From Faecalibacter sp. LW9 (GTDB lineage: Bacteria > Bacteroidota > Bacteroidia > Flavobacteriales > Weeksellaceae), in NCBI RefSeq assembly GCF_034661295.1, contig NZ_CP141062.1:2604001-2668000 (forward strand): a DNA stretch of 64,000 bases. Reading direction: 5' to 3'. Shown in pieces: positions 54,694 to 63,556 of this stretch. The notes beneath the pieces were generated by a model that was not told where the DNA came from, searched no databases, and worked only from the letters and a program-made list of their open reading frames with translations. Numbering within the stretch: the first letter of the stretch is position 1; every line of letters starts with the position of its first letter. A program made the translations under genes and the position numbers.

Positions 54694-56073
54694 TTAACTA
54701 TTTACTTCCATCCACTCTTTCATTCCGGCAGAATAGTTTTTTACGTTTTTGAAACCGTTTTTAGCCAACAATGATTGTGCAATGGTCGCTCTATCGCCGC
54801 TTTGGCAATGAATGACGATTTGTTTGTCTTTATTGAATTTGTCCAGATTGTCGGGTAATGTTCCCACAAATACGTGATCTGCACCTTCTACATGATAGGT
54901 TTGGTATTCTGTCAATCCTCTCACATCGACAATTTGAGCATCCGGATTTCCGATATACGATTTGAATTCTTCTATATCGATGATATCTTCTGTTTCTAAT
55001 TCCAGCCCCAAATCATTCACATCGGAAATGTATCCGTAGATATTATCCAAACCGATTCTCATTAGTTTTCGGGTCAAATCTTCTATCTGATTGTCATGTG
55101 CAACCAAAATAAATTGTTCCTGATAATTCAGTAACCAACCTGCCCAAGTAGAGAAAGAGTTATTGCCCTGAATATTGATGCTTCCCGGAATAAATCCTTT
55201 AGCAAAATCTGTTTTATTTCGAGTATCGATCACTTTCAATCCGTTGTGGTATGCCGTTAGAAATTGTTCTTTGGATAATTTTGGGTGCTTCGGAACTTCT
55301 ACCAATAGCGGACGATTGACTTTGTTTAAGTGTTTCATCATTGCAAAATATTTCGGCGGTTCCGGTTGACCTTCTAACAGGTACTTAATAAATCCGGCTT
55401 CATCATTTTCATATTGGAATGCCCAGTTGCGGATTTTCTCGTAACCAACAGTAGAACTTGGCACTGCTCCCAAGGCTTTACCACAAGCCGAACCCGCTCC
55501 GTGTGCCGGCCAAACTTGTACGTATTCCGGCAATTCGGCAAATCGTTGAATGGATTGGTACATCTGTTTGGCTCCTTTTTCTTGTGTGCCGATTAATCCT
55601 GCCGCTTTTTCCAATAAATCTGGACGACCAATATCGCCTACGAAAACGAAATCTCCCGTGAAAACCATCACCGGTTTGTCGGTAGCCGGCTGGTCTGTCA
55701 ACAAAAAGCTGATGCTTTCCGGTGTATGACCCGGTGTGTGCAATACTTCCAAGGTTAGATTGCCTACATTTATTTTATCGCCGTGTTTAAGTCCTATGTG
55801 TGGAAATTGATATTGCCAATCTTCGCCACCCTCGTCCGAAAGATACATTTGTGCTCCTGTCACTGCTGCCAACTCACGTGAACCACATAGAAAATCAGCG
55901 TGGATATGTGTTTCGGTAATATGCGTGATTTTCATATTGTTTTGCTTCGCAATTTCCAGATACACATCTATATCACGTTGTGCGTCAATTACGATGGCTT
56001 CGCCTTTTGCCTGGCAACCGATAAAGTAACTCGCCTGAGCTAAACTTTTATCGTATACGTGTTGAAAAAACAT
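54694..56073 (-). CDS. persulfide dioxygenase-rhodanese fusion (CstB-like)
   Basis: 459 residues. The N-terminal metallo-beta-lactamase domain (1-~250) has TETHIHADFLCGS, HTPGHTPES and FTGDFVFVGDIGRPDL, supplying the two His and one Asp of a mononuclear iron site (the second-metal D-H is D-F). Two rhodanese-like domains follow: the first (~265-355) lacks the catalytic Cys, the second has QIVIHCQSGDRAT. This is the domain order of Staphylococcus CstB, which oxidises persulfide to sulfite and thiosulfate. One of three such proteins in the window. Confidence 0.9.
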   Translation of the reverse strand: MFFQHVYDKSLAQASYFIGCQAKGEAIVIDAQRDIDVYLEIAKQNNMKITHITETHIHADFLCGSRELAAVTGAQMYLSDEGGEDWQYQFPHIGLKHGDKINVGNLTLEVLHTPGHTPESISFLLTDQPATDKPVMVFTGDFVFVGDIGRPDLLEKAAGLIGTQEKGAKQMYQSIQRFAELPEYVQVWPAHGAGSACGKALGAVPSSTVGYEKIRNWAFQYENDEAGFIKYLLEGQPEPPKYFAMMKHLNKVNRPLLVEVPKHPKLSKEQFLTAYHNGLKVIDTRNKTDFAKGFIPGSINIQGNNSFSTWAGWLLNYQEQFILVAHDNQIEDLTRKLMRIGLDNIYGYISDVNDLGLELETEDIIDIEEFKSYIGNPDAQIVDVRGLTEYQTYHVEGADHVFVGTLPDNLDKFNKDKQIVIHCQSGDRATIAQSLLAKNGFKNVKNYSAGMKEWMEVNS

Positions 56074-56078
56074 AATTT

Positions 56079-56345
56079 TTAATTTTGAGATTTTAAATTT
56101 CCTACGGCACAGCTTACATAAGACTTTGCCTTTTTTAATAACGAGTTATTGCCTTTTTGCGGATAACCCAAATCGTTCAGTTTTTGAATGAAAGGTTCTA
56201 TGTCTGAATAGGATTCGATGGTTACGGTTTCGGTGTCTTTATCTATGCTTATTTCCTGTACACCTTCCATTTGCTGAAGAGCCGTTTTGATGCTGTTCAT
56301 ACATCCGCCGCATTTTATATTTTCTACTTCTATTGTGTGTTTCAT
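56079..56345 (-). CDS. heavy-metal-associated (HMA) domain protein
   Basis: 88 residues from the ATG at 56345 (MKHTIEVENIKCGGC). The copper-chaperone-like ferredoxin fold has the metal motif CGGC (Cys12, Cys15). A C-terminal LKKAKSYVSCAVGN adds another Cys. Could bind copper or zinc, or persulfide; no transport ATPase is adjacent. It sits between two persulfide dioxygenase genes. Confidence 0.85.
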   Translation of the reverse strand: MKHTIEVENIKCGGCMNSIKTALQQMEGVQEISIDKDTETVTIESYSDIEPFIQKLNDLGYPQKGNNSLLKKAKSYVSCAVGNLKSQN

Positions 56346-56356
56346 TTTGTGAAAAA

Positions 56357-57775
56357 TTAAAGCATTGTTGTCGGACAAACGTAATCGCTCACTTTGAATT
56401 TTCCGGATTCTTTTATTGCGGTAAATCCACCTTGAACGTCAATCAGATTGTCATAGCCTCTGGCTCTTAATATGGAATTGAATATCATAGAACGATAACC
56501 ACCGGCACAATGCACATAATAGGTTTTGTCTTTATTTATTTCTGAAATATGTTCGTTGATATAATCCAAAGCAATGTTTTCGGAATCAATCACGTGTTCT
56601 GAAAAATGCTCGCTCTTTTTGCGTACATCCAGAATATTCAGGTCTGGATTTTCTTCCATTCGTTTTGCCAGTTCATCTACCGAAATAGATTCGATGGTAT
56701 CTGTTTCTTTGCCTGTATTTTTCCATGCTTCAAATCCGCCTTTCAAATAACCAATAGTATTGTCGTAACCCACACGAGCCAAACGGGTAACGATTTCTTC
56801 TTCACGACCTTCATCTGCAATCAACAAAATGGTTTGTTTAATATCCGGAATTAATGTTCCTGCCCATGGAGCAAAGTTGCCGTCAATGCCAATGTTGATT
56901 GAATTTGGAATAAAGCCTTTGGCAAAGGTTTGTGCATCACGCGTATCCAATAACAGTGCATCGGTTTCGTTGGCAGCCGTTTCGAATGCTTCGGGACTTA
57001 AAGCTTGTGTTCCTTTGTGCAACACCTCATCTATGCTTTCATAACCTTTGATGTTCATCAAAACATTTTCAGGAAAATATCCCGGAGGCGGCATCAAACC
57101 ATCCAAAACCTCATCAATGAATTTTTCTTTACTCATTGGTTGCAACGCATAATTGGTTTTCTTTTGATTGCCCAAGGTATCGATGGTTTCCTTACTCATG
57201 TTTTTACCACAAGCCGAACCCGCTCCGTGTGCCGGATATACGATAATATCGTCTGCCAACGGAATGATTTTATTGTGCAATGAATCATATAAATGTGCCG
57301 CTAATTTTTCCTGTGTTAAGTCGGCAATTACTTTTTGTGCCAAATCAGGACGACCTACATCTCCGATAAATAGTGTGTCGCCTGTGAACAAGCTGGTTTC
57401 TTTACCGTTTTCATCTATCAAAAGAAAACAAGTACTTTCCATCGTGTGTCCAGGTGTGTGAATCACCTTTATTTGAATGTTTCCAACGTTTAAAATTTCT
57501 CCGTCTTCGGCAACGTGTGCTTCAAATGCAGGTTTTGCAGTAGGACCAAAAACGATGGTTGCACCAGTTTTTTTAGCCAAATCTAAATGTCCGCTTACAA
57601 AATCGGCATGAAAATGCGTTTCTAATACATATTTGATTTTAGCTCCGTTTTTTTCTGCTTTTTCGATGTAAGGCTGTACTTCACGAAGCGGATCTATTAC
57701 CACTGCTTCTCCGTTACTTTCGACATAATAAGCTCCCTGAGCTAAACATCCTGTATAAATTTGTTCTACTTTCAT
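56357..57775 (-). CDS. persulfide dioxygenase-rhodanese fusion (CstB-like), first gene of the operon
   Basis: 472 residues. MBL domain with ETHFHADFVSGHLDLA, HTPGHTMEST and FTGDTLFIGDVGRPDLAQ; a degenerate rhodanese (LLDTRDAQTFAKGFIPNSINIG, no Cys); and a C-terminal rhodanese with YVHCAGGYRSM. The active-site loop HCAGGYRS differs from HCQSGDRA in the other two copies. It leads a ten-gene operon down to trxA. Its promoter has a -7 box and a Crp/Fnr-type site (57814-57857). Confidence 0.9.
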   Translation of the reverse strand: MKVEQIYTGCLAQGAYYVESNGEAVVIDPLREVQPYIEKAEKNGAKIKYVLETHFHADFVSGHLDLAKKTGATIVFGPTAKPAFEAHVAEDGEILNVGNIQIKVIHTPGHTMESTCFLLIDENGKETSLFTGDTLFIGDVGRPDLAQKVIADLTQEKLAAHLYDSLHNKIIPLADDIIVYPAHGAGSACGKNMSKETIDTLGNQKKTNYALQPMSKEKFIDEVLDGLMPPPGYFPENVLMNIKGYESIDEVLHKGTQALSPEAFETAANETDALLLDTRDAQTFAKGFIPNSINIGIDGNFAPWAGTLIPDIKQTILLIADEGREEEIVTRLARVGYDNTIGYLKGGFEAWKNTGKETDTIESISVDELAKRMEENPDLNILDVRKKSEHFSEHVIDSENIALDYINEHISEINKDKTYYVHCAGGYRSMIFNSILRARGYDNLIDVQGGFTAIKESGKFKVSDYVCPTTML

Positions 57776-57813
57776 TTTTTATGATTTTTTTAATTGTTTA
57801 AATATTTATGATA

Positions 57814-57857
57814 CAAAACTACAACCTGCTTACAACCTGTACAGTAACATAAGTTAC
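57814..57857 (-). promoter_or_regulatory. promoter with Crp/Fnr-type site (site B) for the persulfide operon
   Basis: GTAACATAAGTTAC at 57844-57857 (centre 57850.5) and, on the minus strand, TAGTTTTG at 57821-57814 (centre 57817.5): 33 bp apart. The first gene's ATG is at 57775. Confidence 0.7.
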
Positions 57858-57868
57858 AAGACTGTTTT

Positions 57869-58672
57869 TTATAAGAATAATTCTTTGATAAGGATATAGA
57901 TTCCCATCACCAGTACAAACCAACCGAAGGCAGATTTGAGTTTATTGCCTTCTATTTTTTTAGATAGGAAGATTCCGATAAAAATCCCGACAACGGATAA
58001 TCCGGTAAAAGTGGATAACAAAGTCCAGTCTATGGTTTCACTGCCTTGTAAATCGCCTGTAAATCCTAAAAGTGACTTTGCAGCAATGATAAATAAGGAA
58101 GTTCCTACGGCTAATTTCATCGGCATTTTTGCTAATAAAACCAATGCCGGAATAATTAGAAATCCGCCACCTGCACCGACCAACCCCGTAAGTGTACCGA
58201 CTAATGTTCCTTCCAACAGAATCATCGGATAATTGTATTTTATTTCGCCGTCGTCTGCATCTTTACAATGCGGACAAGGACGAATCATAGATATGGAAGC
58301 AAAGATCATCACGATGGCAAACAATACCATCAAGGCGATAGGTTTAGTGAATTGGAAATCTCCGACACTAAAAATCACATCAGGAATTAAAGGCATCAGA
58401 TAGGCCCGCGTTAAATACACCGCAACAATAGATGGAATACCAAAAATGAATACGGTTTTAAAATCTACTTTTTTCTGAAGAGCATTCTGAATACCACCTA
58501 CTAAGGATGTAGTTCCCACCACAAATAAGGAATAGGCTGTTGCCAGAATAGGGTTAACACCCATAACATATACCAAAATAGGAACGGTAAGTATGGAGCC
58601 TCCGCTACCTATAAGTCCTAATGAAACACCTACTAAAACGGCTAATAAATAGCCTATAAGATCTGTTGCCAT
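57869..58672 (-). CDS. tauE: TauE/SafE-family sulfite/thiosulfate exporter
   Basis: 267 residues, about eight helices in two halves, with the family repeats LLAVLVGVSLGLIGSGGSILTVPIL and LVGTLTGLVGAGGGFLIIPALVLL. TauE/SafE proteins move sulfite or other organosulfur anions across the inner membrane; in the cst and bigR systems the same family exports sulfite made by persulfide dioxygenase. It has its own promoter and site (C), and may also be read through into the persulfide operon 90 bp downstream. Confidence 0.9.
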   Translation of the reverse strand: MATDLIGYLLAVLVGVSLGLIGSGGSILTVPILVYVMGVNPILATAYSLFVVGTTSLVGGIQNALQKKVDFKTVFIFGIPSIVAVYLTRAYLMPLIPDVIFSVGDFQFTKPIALMVLFAIVMIFASISMIRPCPHCKDADDGEIKYNYPMILLEGTLVGTLTGLVGAGGGFLIIPALVLLAKMPMKLAVGTSLFIIAAKSLLGFTGDLQGSETIDWTLLSTFTGLSVVGIFIGIFLSKKIEGNKLKSAFGWFVLVMGIYILIKELFL

Positions 58673-58695
58673 AATTCAATAATTAAATGATACGG

Positions 58696-58739
58696 CAAAA
58701 TTAGAGGACTGCAATAACGCGGGCAGTAACAATTGTTAC
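58696..58739 (-). promoter_or_regulatory. promoter with Crp/Fnr-type site (site C) for the TauE gene
   Basis: GTAACAATTGTTAC at 58726-58739 (centre 58732.5) and, on the minus strand, TAATTTTG at 58703-58696 (centre 58699.5): again 33 bp. The start codon is at 58672. Confidence 0.7.
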
Positions 58740-58792
58740 AGAGCTAAAAAATTTGAACTAAAGTCATCAGATGTCTATTTATTCTATACTGT

Positions 58793-58836
58793 GTAACAAG
58801 TGTTACAATTGTTACTGTAATTTAGAAATACCTTTA
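58793..58836 (+). promoter_or_regulatory. promoter with Crp/Fnr-type site (site D) for cydAB
   Basis: GTAACAAGTGTTAC at 58793-58806 (centre 58799.5), then TACCTTTA at 58829-58836 (centre 58832.5), a -7 box differing from TAnnTTTG only at its last base: 33 bp. A further, overlapping half-site repeat (GTTACAATTGTTAC) follows. The leader to cydA is about 65 bases. Confidence 0.65.
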
Positions 58837-58903
58837 CAGGTGTATATAAAAGTGGATATATGCGGTAACAAAACCTGATATTCAAACGCTTAAAATATTC
58901 CTT

Positions 58904-60241
58904 ATGGAAGACATGATTCTTTACAATCGGCTACAGTTTGCCTTTACGATTACCTTTCATTATTTGTTCCCTCAGCTCACTATGGGACTTTCTCTGATGA
59001 TTGTTTATTTTAAATGGAAGTTCCTGCGAACGAAGAATGAAGATTACAACAATGCTTCTAAATTCTGGATGAAGATCTTTGCATTGAATTTCGCAATGGG
59101 TGTTGTAACGGGTATTCCAATGGAATTTCAGTTTGGTACCAACTGGGCGAAGTTTTCTGAACTTACTGGAGGAATCATCGGGCAGACACTGGCAATGGAA
59201 GGAATGTTTTCGTTCTTTTTAGAATCCTCTTTTCTGGGCATGTTTCTTTTTGGTGAAAAGCTACTCGGTCAGAAACTACACTTTCTTTCCGGACTGATGG
59301 TATTTCTTGGCTCTTGGGCAAGTGGTTTTTTAATTCTTGCTACGCATTCGTGGATGCAGCATCCGGTCGGATATGAAATATTAGAAAACGGAAAGTTTGT
59401 TTTGAACAATTTTAGTGCATTGTTCACTAATCCTTGGTTGTGGCCGTCCTATTTACACAATCAGGCAGGATCATTGATTACGAGTTCTTTCTTTGTGGCG
59501 GCAGTTGGTTCTTTTTATTTACTGAGTAATAAACATAGTCGTTTTGGCAAGATATTCGTCAAAAGTGGTGTTGTTTTTGGGGTAATTGCTTCTATTTTAG
59601 TTGCATTTCCTACAGGCGATTGGGCAGCCAAAAATGTTGTCAAATATCAGCCAGTCACATTTGCTGCGATGGAAGGTATTTTTGAAACCGAAAAGGGTGG
59701 TTCTGAAATCATTTTGATTGGACAACCCGATATGGAGAACAAAAAACTGGACAATAAAATCGCTGTGCCCAATGTACTTAGTTTTCTAACGTATCAGCGT
59801 TGGGATGCCGAAATCAAAGGCTTGAATGAATTTGATGAGTCAATCCATCCCACCAATGTTCCCGGTTTGTATTATGGTTATCACATTATGGTTGGTTTGG
59901 GAACTATTTTTATCGGAATTATGGTGCTTGCATCGTTTTTACTCTGGAAAGGAAAATTGTATAAAACGAAATGGTTACTATGGATACTGATGTTCATGAT
60001 TCCTTTCCCTTATATAGCTAATACAGCCGGATGGTATACAGCAGAATTAGGGCGACAACCCTGGCTTGTTTATAATCTGATGCGTATGGTAGATGGCGTT
60101 TCACCCACCGTATCTTCGGGAAATGCCCTGTTTACTCTTTTAGGCTTTGTCGGTTTGTATTTGCTGCTTGGACTGCTTTTTCTTTTACTTGTTTTAAAAA
60201 TCATTCGCAAAGGTCCTGAAGCTAAAATTGCATTAAAATAA
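58904..60241 (+). CDS. cydA: cytochrome bd ubiquinol oxidase subunit I
   Basis: 445 residues, the short form without the long Q-loop insert of E. coli CydA (~520 aa). The haem-ligand and quinol motifs are clear: ITFHYLFPQLTMG (His, haem b595 region), the GNH-type helix near 180-195, and GWYTAELGRQPWLVYNLMR. It receives electrons from quinol and reduces O2 to water. Cytochrome bd resists sulfide and works at low O2, which fits the island's theme. cydB starts 6 bp downstream. Confidence 0.94.
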   Translation: MEDMILYNRLQFAFTITFHYLFPQLTMGLSLMIVYFKWKFLRTKNEDYNNASKFWMKIFALNFAMGVVTGIPMEFQFGTNWAKFSELTGGIIGQTLAMEGMFSFFLESSFLGMFLFGEKLLGQKLHFLSGLMVFLGSWASGFLILATHSWMQHPVGYEILENGKFVLNNFSALFTNPWLWPSYLHNQAGSLITSSFFVAAVGSFYLLSNKHSRFGKIFVKSGVVFGVIASILVAFPTGDWAAKNVVKYQPVTFAAMEGIFETEKGGSEIILIGQPDMENKKLDNKIAVPNVLSFLTYQRWDAEIKGLNEFDESIHPTNVPGLYYGYHIMVGLGTIFIGIMVLASFLLWKGKLYKTKWLLWILMFMIPFPYIANTAGWYTAELGRQPWLVYNLMRMVDGVSPTVSSGNALFTLLGFVGLYLLLGLLFLLLVLKIIRKGPEAKIALK

Positions 60242-60247
60242 TTAGTT

Positions 60248-61324
60248 ATGGAAATATTTTGGTTTATTGTATTAATGGTTATGTTGGGGATTTACGTTAT
60301 CCTCGATGGGTATGATTTTGGAGCAGGAATTGTACATCTGTTTTTTGCTAAAACAGAAGAAGAAAAAAAAGCTGTAACCAATGCCATCGGTCCTTTCTGG
60401 GATGCTAATGAAGTGTGGCTGATTGCTTCAGGAGGTGTTTTATTCTTTGCATTTCCTACGCTATATGCATCGGCTTTCAGTGGTTTTTATCTGCCTTTGA
60501 TGCTGGTATTATGGCTATTGATTTTCAGAGCTATAGGATTGGAATTAAGAGGCCTGGTACATAACCGAATGTGGGAAGCAATCTGGGATAAAGCATTTGG
60601 GATTGCAAGTCTATTGTTGGCTTTGTTCTTTGGTGCAGCACTCGGAAACGTGGTAAGAGGTGTAAACCTTGGAATGGTCGAAAATGGTGTTTCTACACAA
60701 GAAGCTCATTATTTTTTTCTGGCACTTTGGAACCCAACTTTTGATCCGCTTGCAGAGCATCAGGGAGTTATTGACTGGTTTACATTGTTATTGGGACTTG
60801 TGGCAGTTGTTACACTAACCATTCACGGAGCAAATTGGATAATTCTAAAAACTTCTACTTCACTGAACCAAAGACTTAAAAAGGTTATTTTTAAATTGAA
60901 TTTTGTATTGCTGGCATTAGTTGTTGCTTCGGCTTTTTTATGGCATTATGTAAAGCCCTTTCCATTAAATAATCTGCAAACGTATTATTGGCTTTGGATA
61001 TTCCCAATAATTGGAGCAGTAGGTCTAATCGGGTTGTTCAGAATTAATAAATTTAAAAAAGATAGCAGTGGTTTTTTATTTTCTTCGATGTTTATTTTCG
61101 GGAGTTTTGCAACTACCATCGCTTCTTTGTTTCCAACATTATTACCTTCTACAAATCGAGTTAATCCCTCACTGACTGTACATAATGTAGCAGCTCACGA
61201 ATACGGACTTTCAGTAGGTTTGGGTTGGTTTATAGTTGCCGCTATTTTGGTTGTGATATATTTCATCATTCAGTTCAGAGTATTTAAAGGAAAAATGGAT
61301 GATGTAGGCTATGGAGAGCATTAA
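60248..61324 (+). CDS. cydB: cytochrome bd ubiquinol oxidase subunit II
   Basis: 358 residues with about eight to nine helices. It starts with the family motif MLGIYVILDGYDFGAGIVHL and has WDANEVWLIASGGVLFFAFP and the ENGVS...EAHYF loop. Together with CydA it forms the oxidase; no cydX or cydCD gene is visible in the window. It ends at a strong terminator. Confidence 0.94.
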   Translation: MEIFWFIVLMVMLGIYVILDGYDFGAGIVHLFFAKTEEEKKAVTNAIGPFWDANEVWLIASGGVLFFAFPTLYASAFSGFYLPLMLVLWLLIFRAIGLELRGLVHNRMWEAIWDKAFGIASLLLALFFGAALGNVVRGVNLGMVENGVSTQEAHYFFLALWNPTFDPLAEHQGVIDWFTLLLGLVAVVTLTIHGANWIILKTSTSLNQRLKKVIFKLNFVLLALVVASAFLWHYVKPFPLNNLQTYYWLWIFPIIGAVGLIGLFRINKFKKDSSGFLFSSMFIFGSFATTIASLFPTLLPSTNRVNPSLTVHNVAAHEYGLSVGLGWFIVAAILVVIYFIIQFRVFKGKMDDVGYGEH

Positions 61325-61330
61325 AAACTG

Positions 61331-61367
61331 AAAGAGGCTGCCCTATTGTGCAGCCTCTTTATTTTTC
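61331..61367 (+). terminator. intrinsic terminator of cydAB
   Basis: AAAGAGGCTG-CCCTATTGTG-CAGCCTCTTT followed by ATTTTT. Confidence 0.9.
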
Positions 61368-61415
61368 AATCATTTTTATTCGTGAAAATTATTCAAAATT
61401 CTCATCCTCAAATTT

Positions 61416-61892
61416 TCAGACATCGCTTTTTATTTTTATAGCTAAAATCTCTCCTGTAGCACAAAGAATATCACCGGCAGAAAGTGTCATATCAACCCAT
61501 ATTTTTCGACCTTCGATACTTCGCAGTTTTCCTATCAATTCCAGTTCTGTTCCCATGGGTGTAGGTGCTTTGAAATCGACTTTAAGCGATGCCGTTACAC
61601 ATCTTACAGGAATAGTTTCTGTATTTTCAAGATCAATATTTTCTGCTATAGCAGCAAAGGCTGCGGCAGAACCCGTGCCGTGGCAATCCAAAAGAGAAGC
61701 GATTAAACCACCGTAAACACTGCCAGGAATTGCTGTGAATTTTTCGTCTGGTGTAAAATGAGCAATAGTTTCATCACCCATTAAATACGTTTTTAACTGA
61801 TACCCAAAGGGATTATTCTTTCCGCATCCATAACAATGTGCCAGTTCATCGGTGTATAAATCTTGAATGGCTTTCGATTTGTTTTGTGTCAT
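61416..61892 (-). CDS. PaaI-family hotdog thioesterase
   Basis: 158 residues. Single hotdog domain with GSVYGGLIASLLDCHGTGSAAA (the HGG/AxxxD-type helix) and strands IPVRCVTASLKVDFKAPTP. An N-terminal AHCYGCGKNNPFGY with CxxC could bind metal or be redox active. Substrate unknown. Its ATG lies 15 bp after the stop of the secreted persulfide dioxygenase gene, so the two are one operon. Confidence 0.85.
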   Translation of the reverse strand: MTQNKSKAIQDLYTDELAHCYGCGKNNPFGYQLKTYLMGDETIAHFTPDEKFTAIPGSVYGGLIASLLDCHGTGSAAAFAAIAENIDLENTETIPVRCVTASLKVDFKAPTPMGTELELIGKLRSIEGRKIWVDMTLSAGDILCATGEILAIKIKSDV

Positions 61893-61907
61893 TAGAATTC
61901 TAAAAAA

Positions 61908-63374
61908 TTATTTCACAAGTTCATTCTTTTTTTCTTTCCAATCGTTAATTCCTCCAGCATAATTCAGAATGTTTTCAAAACCGTGTTTTATAAGAATGGA
62001 ATAAGCAATTGCCGCACGTGCACCACTTTGGCAATGGATGATGACAGGTTCTTTTTTATTGATTTTATCCAGATTTTTTTCAAGTGTATTTAAGGCAATA
62101 TTTTCAACACCGTTGATATGACCACTTTTGTATTCGTTTTCGGTACGGACATCAATTTTCTGAATATTTTTGTTTTCCAAATACGATTTAAAAGTATCTG
62201 TATCAATGGTTTTTACTTTTTGTAAAGACAAGTTGTAATCTGAAGGATTGGTAATGTAACCATAAATATTGTCCATTCCGATACGCATCAGTTTTCGGGT
62301 AAGGTCTTCGATTTGGTTTTCTTCGGCAATCAAAATAATCTGGTTTTGATAATCGACAATCGAACCAGCAAATGTGGAGAATGTTTTCATATTTTCAATC
62401 AGAAAACTTCCCTTAATAAATCCTTTACCTGAAACTGATTTTGGTCTGGCATCTATAACGGTTAACCCATTTTTAATTGCATTATCGATCTCCTTCTGAT
62501 TGAGTTCAGTAAGTTTTGGCACTTCAACCAATAGTGGACGATCTGCTTTGTTCAGATGCTTCATCACCGCAAAATATTTTGGCGGAGCTGGTTGGTCTTT
62601 CAAAATATAAGTTACAAAATCGGCTTCTTTTCCTGAAAATTGTAAAGCTGGATTAGTTAGTTTTTCTTGTTTCAAAGTAGATTGCGGAATATTGCTCAAA
62701 CTTTTCCCACAGAAAGAACCTGCTCCGTGTCCTGGCCATATTTCGGTATTATCTGGTAATTTCAAGAATTTTTCAATAGAATGATAGAGTTGTTTTGCAC
62801 CAACTTCCTGCGACCCAATTTGTCCGGCAGCTTTCTCCAATAAATCAGGACGACCGACATCGCCTACAAAAATAAAATCTCCGGTAATGGCTTTCATTGG
62901 ATTTTCTGTATCGTCTTTAACCAAAAAAGTCAGGCTCTCGGGCGTATGTCCCGGGGTGTGTATTACGTCAATTATAATCTTACCTATTTTGATTTGATCT
63001 CCGTCTTTTAGTCCTTGATGTGGAAAATCATATTGCCAGTCTTTTCCGCCTTCTTCAGATAAATACAAGGGTGCTTTGGTCACTGCTGCAAGTTCTCTCG
63101 AACCGCTGAGAAAATCAGCGTGAATATGGGTTTCGGTAATTTTCGTTATTTTCAGATTGTTTGCTTTAGCAATTTCCAGATAGGTATCAATATCTCTTTT
63201 CGGGTCGATCACAATGGCTTCTTTTGTTTCTGTATCACCAACGATATAACTTGCCTGCGACAATGTTTCATCATAAATACGTTCAAAAAATAAAGTTTGA
63301 GCAAACGAGGTATTAGAAAGTAAGAGTATTGCTACCAACCAAAGAAAACTGTTTTTTAAAAAGATGGATTTCAT
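61908..63374 (-). CDS. exported persulfide dioxygenase-rhodanese fusion (CstB-like)
   Basis: 488 residues: the same domain order as the other two fusions but with a signal peptide (LWLVAILLLSNTSFAQ), so the enzyme is probably periplasmic. MBL motifs are ETHIHADFLSGS, HTPGHTPES and ITGDFIFVGDVGRPDLL. The first rhodanese lacks Cys; the second has VIIHCQSGARAA. The mature part is closest to the 54694-56073 protein (NNIYGYIT, MKHLNKADRPLLVEVPK shared). Promoter with its own Crp/Fnr-type site (63454-63497). Confidence 0.88.
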   Translation of the reverse strand: MKSIFLKNSFLWLVAILLLSNTSFAQTLFFERIYDETLSQASYIVGDTETKEAIVIDPKRDIDTYLEIAKANNLKITKITETHIHADFLSGSRELAAVTKAPLYLSEEGGKDWQYDFPHQGLKDGDQIKIGKIIIDVIHTPGHTPESLTFLVKDDTENPMKAITGDFIFVGDVGRPDLLEKAAGQIGSQEVGAKQLYHSIEKFLKLPDNTEIWPGHGAGSFCGKSLSNIPQSTLKQEKLTNPALQFSGKEADFVTYILKDQPAPPKYFAVMKHLNKADRPLLVEVPKLTELNQKEIDNAIKNGLTVIDARPKSVSGKGFIKGSFLIENMKTFSTFAGSIVDYQNQIILIAEENQIEDLTRKLMRIGMDNIYGYITNPSDYNLSLQKVKTIDTDTFKSYLENKNIQKIDVRTENEYKSGHINGVENIALNTLEKNLDKINKKEPVIIHCQSGARAAIAYSILIKHGFENILNYAGGINDWKEKKNELVK

Positions 63375-63453
63375 ATATTAATTGCTTTAAAATTTCAATG
63401 TTTAAAACTATCTACACTAACTTTAGTACGTTATTAATGTGGTAATAAATCCT

Positions 63454-63497
63454 CAAAATTAGCATTTACAGTTTGGGCAGAAAGTAACATAGGTTAC
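63454..63497 (-). promoter_or_regulatory. promoter with Crp/Fnr-type site (site E) for the exported persulfide dioxygenase
   Basis: GTAACATAGGTTAC at 63484-63497 (centre 63490.5) and, on the minus strand, TAATTTTG at 63461-63454 (centre 63457.5): 33 bp. The start codon is at 63374. Confidence 0.7.
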
Positions 63498-63502
63498 ATA
63501 AC

Positions 63503-63533
63503 AAAAAACGAGGACTTTAAATTCTCGTTTTTT
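63503..63533 (-). terminator. intrinsic terminator of the AhpD-like gene
   Basis: AAAAAACGAG and CTCGTTTTTT pair around an 11-base loop, with a T run on the minus strand; it lies between the AhpD-like stop codon and site E. Confidence 0.8.
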
Positions 63534-63556
63534 ATGACACCCTTTAAACAGCATTT

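Noticed and set aside
61348-61716. 122-codon open frame on the plus strand
   Set aside because: Overlaps the PaaI-like thioesterase gene antisense and starts inside the cydB terminator; no recognisable protein.
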